This document shows positions 1 to 10,470 of a stretch of DNA of 64,000 nucleotides, one piece after another; within the stretch, counting starts at the first letter, position 1, and the number at the start of each line of letters is the position of its first letter. This DNA is from Paramyrothecium sp. XJ0827 (Eukaryota > Ascomycota > Sordariomycetes > Hypocreales > Stachybotryaceae), in contig JAJFPB010000011.1 of assembly GCA_020881915.1 (NCBI GenBank), positions 310,001 to 374,000 of the forward strand. The letters are read 5' to 3'. The translations under genes and the position numbers were made by a program. The notes below the pieces were generated by a model that had not been told where the DNA came from, did not search any database, and saw only the letters and a list, made by a program, of their open reading frames with translations.

Positions 1-1
1 G

Positions 2-3000
2 CAGGGAAATAAGCTGAAGTGGATCTGCGCTGACTGCTTTGCCCGAGGTTTTAAGAAGAAGTCAGACTTCTGTTTCGTCTGCTCGACAGGAGTCGCCATC
101 AGGAAACACCTACTCAAAGCCCACGGGATTCTTGTAAGTGTGTGCCTCTCCTCTACGGTTTGATAACGTGCTGATTTGGCAGGCCCCGAACAAAGTTGTC
201 AGCCCCGTGGGGGCTCATTTCGAGATGACAGGACCATCACCGACTTCATCGATGCCGACTTCAATAATCCCCACGACCAGTTTCTTCTCAGCAAGCTGCG
301 TGGAAGATTCAGCAGCAAAGGCCTCCGAGTACTCCTCCTCGACTGGATTACCTACCATAACCTGCCGTTCAACATTGTCAATACCGAGCGGTTCCAGCGG
401 ATCCTTCTCTACGGCAATCCCCTCCTTGATGTGACCCACATTCCCTCTGCGAAGACGCTGCTTCGCATGCTCGAATCCGAGTATAGGGGTGCCGTTGGGC
501 CGGTAACCGAAGTATTGCGCAGCGCTCGATCCCAGATTCATTTCTCCTTCGACGGTTGGACATCCAAGTCGTACACTTCGTTTCTTGGGATCAACGCTCA
601 ATTCATTGATAACCACTTTGTCCAACACCGAATCCTCCTTGGGCTGCGACCTCTCTCGGGTAGACACAACGGTGCTTCACTTGCCGATGAGGTCGCTGAT
701 ACGCTCGCATTCTGGCAAATCAACGACCCGGACAAGGTTGGCTACTTCACGCTGGACAATGCTGCCAACAATGACACCTGCATGGACGATCTTGCCTTTG
801 AACACGGCTTCTCAGCTGAAGAGCGACGGATCCGCTGCGCTGCGCATATCTTCAACCTTTGCGTGCGGGCAATGCTATACGGTTCGAAGCGAGAGAACTT
901 CGCGGCAATCATCGCTGCCGATGGTGACGATCAAGATGACGATGAGGAGCTAGCAGGGTAGGGAATCAATCCATCCACGTCAATATCCGGCTTCGTGGAT
1001 TGAATTGACGGCTTACTCAGCAGAGTGCTCGTGGATTGATGTCCACGAGGCTATCTGTGGATTGATGTCCATAATATTGAACTCGTGGAACACCCTTGTC
1101 ACATTAGCTCGGGATTTCCTAATCGGGTAATTCATGAACCTATCGCCGAAACTTCTATTGCCTTACTCCTGGTGCTTCTCCAAACAAGCCCGTCCAACAG
1201 CCTCCTCAAATGCTGTATCGTCAAGCAGTATGCTATTAGTATCTTCGATTACCGCTGCGCGTAACCAAGATCGCAGCGTTTGGATCAGCCCAATTGTCCC
1301 AGCGTCTAAGCGGTTTCGGAGGGGCGTGACCATCAACCCAGTGGCGGCGAACCGTCTCTCGCACTGAGCTCATCGCCGACACTGTCATGACGTCGAAGAA
1401 TCCCAACCCTGTAATCCCATACTCTTGATAGGGTATCATTGTTGCGCTCGACCAGCGTGAATCCTTCCAGACGCGGAAGATCCTCCACTCCTCATCACTG
1501 GTGGGTGCCCAAGTAGAAGGTTGGAGGACTTCGGGGTTCGGATCCAGAGCAGGCCGAGGGACCTCGGTATACCGCTCGTTGTTGGTCAGTAGTTTAGGGT
1601 CTAAGTCCGCCATCTCGAAATTGAAGGTTCACTGGCTGTACGAGCCGAGTAAATGGGGAACCTTCGCGTTCAGGCATTATAGCGTGTCACGACGTGTCAA
1701 AACGGGGCCGAGATATTGCCTGATTAGATGTGTTAGTGTTTGGGTAGAGATATATGGTATGGATTAACGAAATATATCGGGACATCCTACCCTTGACTAG
1801 CGTCCACGTCAATCCACATCTCAATCCACGAGCCCCCATCGGTGGATGGATGGATTACATAACAACAGGTCTCGTGGATTGACGTTGACGTGGATTGAAG
1901 TCAACATATTGATCAATACCGTGGAAGTCGTGGATTGATTCCTTACCCTGGGAGCTAGTTGATCAAGCTATCGACGAGGCCCTGGATGTAGAGATGGAAG
2001 ACGGCACGGATGAAGACTTTGAAGCGAGCACTGCCGTTGGTATCCCAGAAGAGGACTTCCTATCATCCCACCCAGCCCCGGAGGAGATCAATGGAGCCAC
2101 TTTCAGGGAGTACAGCCAGAACGGCGCCGCAGGAATGCTTCACAACATCGGGATTCAGCTGCGAGCGAGTACACAGCTGTACGAGCAGTTTCTTCAGTCT
2201 CAGCGCAAGGAATCCGGCCATGAATCAACACTTCACTGGGTCTTCAACAATGCCACCAGATGGAACTCGGACATGCGGATGATGGAGAGGGCCCTTCGTC
2301 TCCGCCCGGCTCTCAATACATTCTTCAATGACGTTCAGAACCGTTGGGAAACTGAGGGTCTTTGTGACAAACCGAAACCGGCAGTTCTGCAATACCGCTT
2401 AAGTGCGTACGACTGGAAGGTTATCGAGGTGCTTGTCAAGCTTCTGAAGCCTTTTGAAATCGCCACCAAGCAACTTCAGGGCGACGGTATTCCCGACGCG
2501 AGGTCGACTTGTGGTAGTTTCGATGAATACTTCCCTGTCTTCGAGATCCTACTTGACCACCTCGAAGGAGCTATCGAAGGCACAATCTTTGAAGAAGTTG
2601 AGGATCCAGTGAGCAAGGAGAAGAAGGACGTCGAAGTCGCCATCTACGACGGGCTCGATAGCAGAACCCGTAGATTGCTCCAGGTCTTTATCAAGCTCGG
2701 ATGGAAGAAGCTGCACAAATACTACAACCGTCTGACTAGCGCAGCTTATGTCGGCGCTGTTGTCTTCAACCCGGCGAAGAAGTGGCGCCTTCTCGATCAA
2801 CTGTGGTCTCGAGTACCTTCCCGTAAGGCCAAGGGTTGGCGATTAGAGTACGAATCCAAGCTCTTGGAGATCTGGGAGAGTTACAGGGAACGCGACGTTG
2901 ACTACGAAGTCTTTGCTACATCTGACGAGGCCTCAATGGATTACATTGAGCGGAGACTTGCCAGGAGTGTAGCTGGGTCGCCATGCGCCCAGGGTTCGTC

Positions 3001-3496
3001 CTTGGCAGCGTCCAGTGCCCGCAAGAGCACCCGAAAGACGAAACACACAACAGCGGGAGCGACTGCTGATGACGAATATGCTCGGTACTGTGCTGAGGAT
3101 GTTGTCAGCAGTCACCACTACAGAAGCAGGCCGATTGACTGGTGGAAAATCAACAGGAATCGGTACCCGCGACTGTCTCTGATGGCGGTTGATATGCTCA
3201 CCATCCCATCGTCGTCTGCGGAGAGCGAGAGGACATTTAGCAGTGCAGGACGTATGACGGCACCGTTGAGAAGCCGGCTGAGGAGGGAGATAGTGGCGAT
3301 GGCTCAGTGCATTCGATCGTGGAGTAAAACTGGGATCTACGCGCCTTCACTGCCGCTGGTTAGCTTCAGTGATGATCAATGGGTTGACGCACTTGCGTCG
3401 CTGAAAGGACGAGTGACATTTAATCTGCCTAGTACTTGCCTTTGCACAATTGACGATGTTCTGCGATGTCTTATCCGAAGCCGTGATACCTTCTAA
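2..3496 (+). pseudogene. hAT-1 transposase, 5' partial, split by a 1-kb hAT-E insertion
   Basis: This is a cut-and-paste DDE transposase of the hAT superfamily, acting in the nucleus. At the window edge lies a BED-type zinc finger (a W-x-C-x2-C motif followed by HLLKAH), then a probable intron at 134-182, although the splice phase does not join cleanly in this copy. The body runs from about 183 to 953 and from 1959 to 3496. Catalytic signatures are visible: FDGWTS (first Asp), TLDNAANN (second Asp) and SAESERTFSSAGR (Glu, start of the C-terminal dimerisation region). Removing 954-1958 (997 bp of element plus one 8-bp target duplication, 1005 bp, a multiple of 3) rejoins the reading frame exactly at DDDEELVDQ. 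The gene therefore looks intact before that insertion, apart from the unseen 5' end. The identification as hAT is secure. Confidence 0.9.
954..1950 (-). mobile_element. hAT-E internally deleted derivative (997 bp)
   Basis: The element begins CAGGGTAGGGAATCAATCC and ends in its near-inverse (one mismatch, TTACCCTG instead of CTACCCTG). It is flanked by a perfect 8-bp target duplication GGAGCTAG at 946-953 and 1951-1958, as expected for hAT. Both subterminal regions match the 2.9-kb copies at 15421-18320 and 24294-27191, but the middle of the transposase is missing: on the minus strand, 1613 downward encodes the first residues (MADLDPKLL...) and then jumps to the C-terminal region. It must have been mobilised by a transposase supplied in trans. 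At two places where the larger copies carry single-base indels, near the N-terminus and near the C-terminus, this derivative keeps the uninterrupted version. Confidence 0.92.
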
Positions 3497-3629
3497 ACCC
3501 GCTCTGCACCTCTCACCACTCTTCTGTCGGGATATGACGGCATGACGGCCTGGTGATGATGACAACGGTCCATTTGGTTCTAGGTCCTATTGGTGTTTCG
3601 GTCTCCGCCGGGATTAGTTCTACGTTCGA
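3497..3629. other. Spacer 3' of hAT-1
   Basis: No gene is seen. It is probably the 3' non-coding part of hAT-1, but no terminal inverted repeat could be paired because the 5' end of that element lies outside the window. Confidence 0.4.
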
Positions 3630-3912
3630 TCGAGTTCGAATCGAATTCGATCGAATCTTGGCATTCGATAGATATCGAATCTACGGAAGACATGTTCGAT
3701 TCGAGTCGAATCTACGGCACAAGAATTGTGGCGCGTTCGATTCGATACGAATCTGCGGGAGATGTTTTCGATTCGAGTCGAATCTACAGGACAAGAATTG
3801 TGGCACGTTCGATTCGATACGAATCTGTGGGAGATGCGTCCGATTCGAATCGAATCTACGGGGTCACATTCGATTCGAACGCCAAGGCTTGGCGTTCGAT
3901 TCGATAGATTCG
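3630..3912. repeat. TTCGA-rich tandem repeat, 72-bp period
   Basis: The stretch is dense in GATTCGAATC and TTCGATTCGA motifs, many of them palindromic. Two long units are offset by 72 bp (the word AAGAATTGTGG starts at 3721 and again at 3793), each holding GATTCGAGTCGAATCTAC and TTCGATTCGATACGAATCTG. Partial units lie on both sides. It ends where the truncated pogo-A coding sequence begins. It may be the subterminal repeat region of a transposon or a small satellite; which one cannot be decided here. Confidence 0.8.
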
Positions 3913-3915
3913 TAA

Positions 3916-5405
3916 GATGTCCACGCCTGGATGTGCCTCCTGTTGGGCCACGATGGGCCTCGAATTTTATTAAGCGGCAACCAGAGCTCAGAACGCGTTT
4001 CTTTCGCAGATATGACTACCAGAGGGCCAAATGCGAAGATCCAATCGCGATAAACGCGTGGTTTGAGCTTGTGGCGAATACAATCGCGAAGTATGGCATA
4101 AGATCAAATGATATATACAACTTTGATGAGACAGGCTTTATGATGGGCGTTATTATGAGCGGGATGGTCGTTACAGGCGCAGAAAGGCGTGCGAACCCTA
4201 AAAAGATCCAGCCCGGAAACCGTGAGTGGGTTACAGCGATTGAATCGATCAATGCTGAAGGGTGGGCGCTGCCGCCGTTCATCATTGTTGCAGGCCAATA
4301 TCACCTCTCTAGCTGGTATCGCGAAAGCAACCTCCCGGGCGATTGGGCTATTGCAACCACTAAGAATGGCTGGACCGATAATGAGACAGGCCTCCAGTGG
4401 CTAAAGCACTTCAATCGGCATTCAATTAAAAGATCAAATGGTGCCTATCGTCTTCTGATCCTTGACGGACATGAGAGCCACCATTCGGTCGCTTTTGAGG
4501 ATTTCTGCAAGGAGAATAAGATTATTACGCTCTGTATGCCATCTCATTCATCTCATTTACTCCAGCCGCTTGATGTGGGCTGCTTTGGGCCGCTTAAGAA
4601 GGCTTATGGTCAAGAAATAGAGCATTTGATCAAATGCTCTATAACACACATTTCCAAGACCGAGTTCTTTCCTGCCTTCTACAACGCACACCAAGTCATA
4701 ATGACCAAATCGAATATTCAGGGAGGCTTTAAAGGAGCTGGACTTACTCCTTTAGATGCGAACCATGTGATCTCGAAGCTTGATATTCGATTACGAACTC
4801 CAACGCCTGCTATAAATGAGCCTGAGCTTCCTGCCCCTTGGACCTCACGAACCCCAAAGACAGTAAGAGAAACCGAATCTCAATCCGATTTCATTGAGAG
4901 ACGAATTAGAAGACATAAGAGCAGTTCTCCAGCATCAATTGTTGATGCATTAAAGTCTTTTTAAAAACTAAGGGAACGAAGGCAATTATCCATAGGATGG
5001 CTCTATTAGAGTCAGAGGTTAAGGATCTTCGAGAGGCAAATGCAATACTAAGCCGGCGCCGGAGGGAAAAAAAGAAACGCCTACGTAATGGAGGGACGAT
5101 GACTATAGACGAAGGTCAGGCATCAATTGATCAAATAGAAGTAGATAGTCAGGTAGTGGCCGAATCGTCGAGAAGAGGCGGTCAAGGGAGGTCGTCGCAA
5201 CCGAGGCCAAGGCGCTGTGGCATTTGCGGCAAGACAGGGCATAATGTTCGAACATGCAAGGCAGAGATAGAGGTCTCTGGGCAAGAGCATAGCGATTAGT
5301 TTTAATTGATCAAATGGTCTGTTGTGTTTTTATTAAGATTACTATCCTAGCGGTTAGGATTTTTGATCCATTCGTTATGTTGATCCACTCGTTATGCATG
5401 TACGT
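3916..5405 (+). mobile_element. pogo-A, Fot1/pogo-type DNA transposon, 5' truncated
   Basis: Only the 3' end is complete. Read inward on the minus strand from 5405 it starts ACGTACATG and carries two iterons, AACGAGTGGATCA and AACGAATGGATCA, 17 bp apart. It is followed by TA at 5406-5407, the target site expected for this superfamily. The left end is missing: the transposase starts inside the CENPB-type DNA-binding domain directly after the TTCGA repeat. Full-length relatives in this window are about 1.86 kb. Confidence 0.85.
3930..5299 (+). pseudogene. pogo-A transposase (DDE_1 / CENPB type), truncated and frameshifted
   Basis: The sequence picks up at the end of the CENPB-type helix-turn-helix domain (PPVGPRWASNFIKRQPEL) and covers the whole DDE_1 catalytic domain. 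The acidic triad is present: NFDETGF, LILDGHESHHS and LLQPLDVGCFGPLK, a DDD pattern as in pogo/Fot1 elements. The main frame stops at 4964 (DALKSF then TAA). The C-terminal part continues at 4997-5299 as MALLESEVKDLREAN, a basic RRRREKKKR stretch and a zinc knuckle C-x2-C-x4-H-x4-C (CGICGKTGHNVRTC). The 31.9-kb copy reads through this junction without a break, so the stop here is damage. Confidence 0.9.
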
Positions 5406-5407
5406 TA

Positions 5408-5767
5408 TTGTCTGCAATCATCCTGTTAATTCACGTCATGTGACCTCAGCGTATCAGATAAGATAAGCAAAAGCGCGTTGGGTGCAATTGCAGCTTGAGC
5501 ATGCGTGCATTCGCACAGTCTCTGCTTCAATCACGTGAGAGGTGGGGTAGCTTCACTACTATGGCATTTTCTAGTTTCCTGGCTCGAATTCTAGGCTTGG
5601 ATTCCAAATCTTCACCCGACTTGCCGTATTTATCCGTTTATAAACACAAGCCCATCGGTAAACCATTAAATTATGGGAACATATCCTGGTGTGCCGATGA
5701 TATCATAATGTGTCTATCTAGTTTCAAAAAGAGCTGTTGATAGCCTTGCCATTCAAAAAGCACCAAA
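5408..5767. other. Intergenic, no gene seen
   Basis: Between the pogo-A end and the FunK1 stop codon no coding region with recognisable content is seen. It would hold the 3' untranslated region of the kinase gene. Confidence 0.6.
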
Positions 5768-8163
5768 TCACAGGCTTGCTAATACGTCTGAATCCTCCCG
5801 AGCCTCACGAAGTATCTTCCTCATTCTAGAGTAGAGTCCCCCATCTTCTTTCTCCCATCTCCCACCATTTGGAAACACTGCCTTCCGTAGTCTATTGACC
5901 CAAGGTATCAGCGGCCGGTAATATTGCGTGAAATTTTCTTCGGCAGCTTTAATAAAGTCCCCTTCGTGTGAAACCTGTCCTTTCTTCTCCTTTGCCAGCG
6001 TATCCATACTAATATAATTCCACTGGTCGAACTCAGGAAGAACTCTGCCCTGGTTCGGCCCATTGTAGTGAATGCATACCCAAAACAAGACCCAGAAAAA
6101 TGACTCGAGGTCATGCATGAAAGAGTGCTGCTCATTTAGGAGCACTCCGATAGCCATGAACGCCCTTGTGCCAGTCTTACCTCTTGCCCCTGAGACACCC
6201 TCGCGTTGCTCTTTGATGGCTAGGTCGAGATCGATAAGGAATGAAGGCCATGAAGGGTTGTTCTCATCCTCATTGATCATGATGTTATTAATTGAAATGT
6301 CTCGTTGGAGGATACCAGCTTTCAATCGTAGGGATTCATGCCCCTCGATGCATGCCTCGAGCGCAGCGAGAACAGAAGCTCTGGACCTTGCCTCGTAGAT
6401 GGGTTTTCCGAAGTCTTCGAGAATAATACGTCGATGGACCCGATTTGCTAATGCGGTGGTCGGCGGTTTTGTTGGGGATCTTGAGCAGGAGCGCTTGCTG
6501 GGTGGCAGTGGTGTATCGGTATAAGTGGATGAGCGCTTTCTGATCGTAATGCTCGTGCTGCGACCCATTCGCTGTGCACTAACTGTAGCCGAGGTTGTTG
6601 GGGGCGCTATTGATGCGCGGTAATTTGCCGCGTCTCTGACATCCATGCCGGCTCGAATATTATTCTGAACATCATCATCTCTGCCACGGATACGGACAGT
6701 CTCGTGGTGATAAAGTCTTGCCACATTAACCACACCTTTGGTGGTCGCCTCTCGTAGCAACTCACCTTCTTCCTCTCTTTCGGGATATTGCCAGGAGTCC
6801 TTAATGATCAATGGCCTGCTAACCCCATCCCGATGCGCTCTCCAGCATGTTGTTGCGCGACCAGCCACGCAAGGTGCTCGCTTTATTACATCATCAATGA
6901 TCAGTCGCTCTGTCTGGCCATTCCGTTCGATCTCGATATACCGTCGTCCTTCCGAAGAGACAATTGTAGGGTCAAATCCGAGGCCTTCTTCGCTCATCCA
7001 AAGAAGCCCAAGGATCGTAGACACAAACTGTTCTCCATCCTGGTTGATATCAAAATTCAGCGAGGCAATGCCCCCAAGACGATCAAACACCCATAATCGC
7101 ATTAGAGAGCCACAGAGGGTGAATCCCAGGACAAAGCGGCGGCTATCTTGTGCAGTTAGTACCTCTCTAGCATATCTTCCAAGGTCAAGCCATGCCTTCG
7201 AGGCTGTATCGGCGGATGGGTTGCTCTTCAGCTCTCCCGGCACTAGGATCTGCGACCAATGAAATCGAGAATTTGTGTTGGCATCCGGATCATTAACAAA
7301 TCCAACATCCAATTTGCGTTCTGCAGTAGATCCTTGGATTGGCTTATTGGGTTGTGCCAATGGCCTCCGCCGTAATGTCGTGGTTGGTTGATATTCATTC
7401 GCTAGGTCCCAGAGCTGCCCACAGATTTCAGAAAACCAGCTCAAGACTTTGTCCTGGTCTGCATCCTTTGGCCAATCTTTCCATCCGTTATCAAAGAGTG
7501 GGTTGCCACCCTCCACACACTTCTTGAAGACAGCAGCAGATGCTGGTTCGAGGTCTGGGATAGCGCCGAAGAATGTCTGGTGGAACCCAGGAATTCCAAC
7601 GTACATAGCGCCGAGTTCTTCCTTCAGGACTCTATCTACATCTTTACGATATTCGGAGGAGTTCGCAAAGCCAGCCGTACTGTGAAGCCACGGGGTTTGT
7701 TGGACAGAGGATGCTATCGGTCGGGGAGGCGGCGTAGATTCGGTTACAGCAGCATAGGCCTGCTTCCAAATGATCGTATCGTCGGCATTTTCGATGAGAA
7801 CTGCATGCAGAAGAGGCTTGATGTCGTCGAGGTCGAAATCGTTCGAGCTTATGGTAGTCGCAAGTTTCAAGAGGTCGGTACGAAGATGGTTACCATGGCC
7901 ACTGGAAGGAAGAAGACGTGAGACTCGAAGACTCTGCAATGCTGTCAGAAGGTCGAGGGCAAGTTCTTGGAGGTCTGCAAACGGTAAGCGGAGCACGCTA
8001 AATGGGGTCATGCCCTCCTACCTTCCTCAGAAAGCTGCTGAAGAGCGTTCGATGTTGAGAGAATGCCCCGACTCTGACACGTTGCCTCGAACGTGGCACA
8101 AAAGGCATCAAGACCATTTTCAATAGGGTTGTCCTGAATGATTTTCGAGCGGGCTTGATCCAT
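5768..8163 (-). CDS. FunK1-type fungal protein kinase, two exons
   Basis: The predicted product is 782 aa from exons 8163-8022 and 7974-5768. The intron 8021-7975 (47 bp) starts GTAGGAGG, ends TTTGCAG, and joins in phase 1 to give ...LSEE-D-LQELALDLL. The start chosen is the ATG at 8163 (MDQARSKIIQD); the frame stays open upstream but runs into a MITE. The C-terminal half has a kinase core in the form typical of FunK1: GILQRDISINNIM (catalytic loop, HRD changed to QRD) near residue 600, FLIDLDLA (DLD in place of DFG), then GTRAFMAIGVL and a hydrophobic LESFFWVLFWVC helix. A Ser/Thr/Pro-rich, basic insert (RSSTYTDTPLPPSKRSCSRSPTKPP) precedes the catalytic loop. FunK1 is a fungal-specific kinase family; substrates are unknown. 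The gene looks intact. Confidence 0.88.
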
Positions 8164-8258
8164 GGTAACAAACCCACGTCTGCAGGCGTGATATTTTCGT
8201 GATGAAAACGGAAGAGGGCGCGTGTTCTGGTGCTTTAGCATTGATCGATTATGTAATA

Positions 8259-8696
8259 ACGTACGTGTATAGCGAGTGGCCCAGACAAGCGAGTGGCCCA
8301 CTAAACTGTATAGTATTAAAGAGCTACTTTTCGAATTTCCTAAAAAGCTTATATTAATACTAAAAACTTTAAGAAGTATATATATCGATAGATAACTTAA
8401 AATCGTATACTAAAACTATTTACTTAGTATTTTACGTATTTTCTCTGATTTTTAAAAGTTAAAAAAAAAGAATTTTACAGTGCGAATATCATTTTTTAGG
8501 ATATAAATTCTACAAAAGTAATAAAAATTCTAAGAAAAGAATTAATAGGTTTCTTTTATTTTTAGATATAATATATCTTATATTTAATCTATTTAGGTCT
8601 AAACCCGATTTTTAATAGAATTTTTAAATCTTTAAATTAAGGTGTAAAATCAAGTGGGCCACTCGCTTGTCTGGGCCACTCGCTATACATGTACGT
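8259..8696. mobile_element. pogo-type MITE, 438 bp
   Basis: A non-autonomous element with inverted ends ACGTAC[G/A]TGTATAGCGAG..., each holding two copies of the iteron AGCGAGTGGCCCA at 17-bp spacing. It is flanked by TA at 8257-8258 and 8697-8698. The interior is very AT-rich and carries no transposase remnant. The iteron sequence is identical to that of the pogo-C fragment ending at 57753, so that subfamily is its likely source of transposase. It sits about 95 bp upstream of the FunK1 start codon. Confidence 0.92.
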
Positions 8697-8698
8697 TA

Positions 8699-9242
8699 TC
8701 AGAAGTGGCAACGGTGACCCTAGCAACAGCCTTTACCAGCACGAAATGAGCCTCCCATAATTTGCTCAGACCAATCATCTCCATTACGATGCAGGGACTA
8801 AAGAGCTTTGCATGAGTAGACTTCTGGCCTGCATACAAATTGGCGCTAAGCGCGGAATTCGTCATTCATTCCATCAATCTATATATCTCATGGGCCAGTC
8901 ATAAAGCTGCATCCTCGCTAGGTACTGCGTCACGGAAATCCTCTGTAAACGCGGAATCGCGCTGCTTCCGCCACCGGTTTAGCGGCATCGCTTATTCCGG
9001 CAAGGCGCGCTCGCCGCTTCATGGTCAGCGCGCATCACATGACCACTTGTATATAAGACCTGAACGTCTCTTGGCCCTGTCCCGAAGGTATCATCTACAT
9101 CTTTCCCCTTCTCATGCCTTGTCGTTGGGCTGTTTCTCATTTCCTTCCCATGATACGAGCACAGCCGCCTCCCCACCCTCACGCCGTTATCAATGCATAC
9201 CGCCGAAGTGACGCCTTCATCTTACCCAGCGCTCATCATATG
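8699..9242 (+). other. No gene seen; promoter-like stretch near 9049
   Basis: No recognisable protein is encoded. Around 9049 there is a TATATAAG box followed by CT-rich sequence (CATCTTTCCCCTTCTC), the usual look of a fungal promoter and 5' leader. Downstream the sequence runs into a palindrome and hAT remains, so any gene it served has been displaced. This is an inference from composition only. Confidence 0.35.
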
Positions 9243-9282
9243 TCAATCAAATCAACTTTGACCTCAAAGTTGATTTGATTGA
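9243..9282. repeat. Perfect 19-bp inverted repeat with 2-nt spacer
   Basis: The arm TCAATCAAATCAACTTTGA (9243-9261) is followed by CC and then its exact reverse complement (9264-9282). A third, slightly altered copy of the right arm begins at about 9297. The neighbouring hAT-A suggests this is part of hAT terminal or subterminal sequence. Confidence 0.85.
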
Positions 9283-9388
9283 TAGCCCTCGAGCCCAAAG
9301 TTGATTTGTTTGATTTGATTGACGTTCTATATCAATTCTATAGGTGGAGACCCCTACGCGAAGTCGTCCCCCTCGTGCACACCAAAAG

Positions 9389-10348
9389 TCAGCTACCCAC
9401 CAAGCTACCCAACTTTACTCCGCCCTGGCTGACCCAGTTCTTGAGGCACTGAACGTGTTCCAATGTATCCGAGCCCATCGAAAGCCTCTGAGACGTCAAC
9501 GTCAGCTTCGCTAGGCTAAATTGCCTCTCACAATCGCTTGCCATCGCTGGAATAGCAAAGACATCCAGAGCAAAGCTGCTCAGTGAAGGAAACGAAGCCC
9601 TGTGGTCTCTCCACCATTGGATAGCATCCTGCGTATCCTGTGGCTCGAGACGGAGATACCTTTCGAGCTCGCCGACACTGCCGCTCGTCGCAAACGCTTT
9701 CTTCGTCTTGCTGTTAATCAATTGAGTGTACTGATCATCCTCTTGGCCCATCGTCCTTGGCGCTGCGTCGTACTTCATTGTTTCTTCACACAGTCCCTGG
9801 TTCGCGTCGTACCAACGGGTAAAGTAATCCTTAATTCCAACTTTGGCATCACGAACCCAGGCGAGTTGTTCCTCAGAGACCCAAGTGGCCTCTAACCAGC
9901 TGATCCCGAACCTCGGATGAAGAATGATCGCTGCCGCAAACAAGGGAGATTCTCCGAGTTTGTCATAATACTCATTTAGCTTCTTCCACCCGTTGTTAAT
10001 CGATGCCCGGATATAGGCTCGATGGTCTGCTGGTAATGTGCTCTTTTGCGACGTCTCGGACGCTGATCGCTTCTCCGCCGTGGAATATTCAGCCCGAGAA
10101 CGCAGCGGTAAGGCAGATTCTATGAATCTCGTGGGTTGGCTCCGCTGCGGTAGCGCGTAAACCTCATCTTCGTCAAAGCGGGCAGGGAGACGGCGTACGC
10201 GGCTTGGCCGGCTGTTGCGCTCACGGAAATTTGTCGGCGCCGTTGCAATCCGCTCCGCGGCATCCAGATGAGTTTCACCCACTGTCTCCGCCGCAACTTC
10301 ACTATCCCCTTGGCTGTGCGAAGGTGCAGCCAAGGTCCCGCCCCCCAC
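9389..10348 (-). pseudogene. hAT-A transposase, C-terminal fragment (319 aa)
   Basis: Only the C-terminal part of a hAT transposase remains: INNGWKKLNEYYDKLGESPLFAAAIILHPRFGISWLEATW, then a spacer, then the dimerisation region FALDVFAIPAMASDCERQFSLAKLTLTSQR with the catalytic Glu in DCERQFS, and a QCLKNWV tail. It resembles the hAT-D copy at 51438-54793 (GSELERYYRLEPE and LKNWI..G..LG), so the two belong to related families. Sequence upstream of 10348 is replaced by the piggyBac region, so the catalytic first half is gone. Confidence 0.85.
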
Positions 10349-10470
10349 CCCACCCCTGTCAACGCGTCAGTACATTGAGCAACAAGAAAATCGCCATACA
10401 GCTAATTTGCTATGTATCCGTTTTTTCTGCTGCCCACATCGTCGACAACGCCGTCGCAGCTGGCTGGGCA

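Noticed and set aside
1236..1613. 125-codon minus-strand open frame as a separate gene
   Set aside because: It is the deletion-fused start and end of the hAT-E transposase inside the 1-kb derivative, with no catalytic residues.
3630..3912. CRISPR-like array
   Set aside because: The repeats are palindromic and contiguous with no unique spacers of even length, and the host is a fungus.
3590..3915. Open frames rich in FDS/RFES repeats in the TTCGA array
   Set aside because: They are translations of the 72-bp tandem repeat in several frames and are not a protein family.
8163..8301. Extension of the FunK1 protein upstream to 8301 (MGHSLVWATRYTR...)
   Set aside because: That sequence is the translated MITE end and its flank, so the kinase start is placed at 8163.
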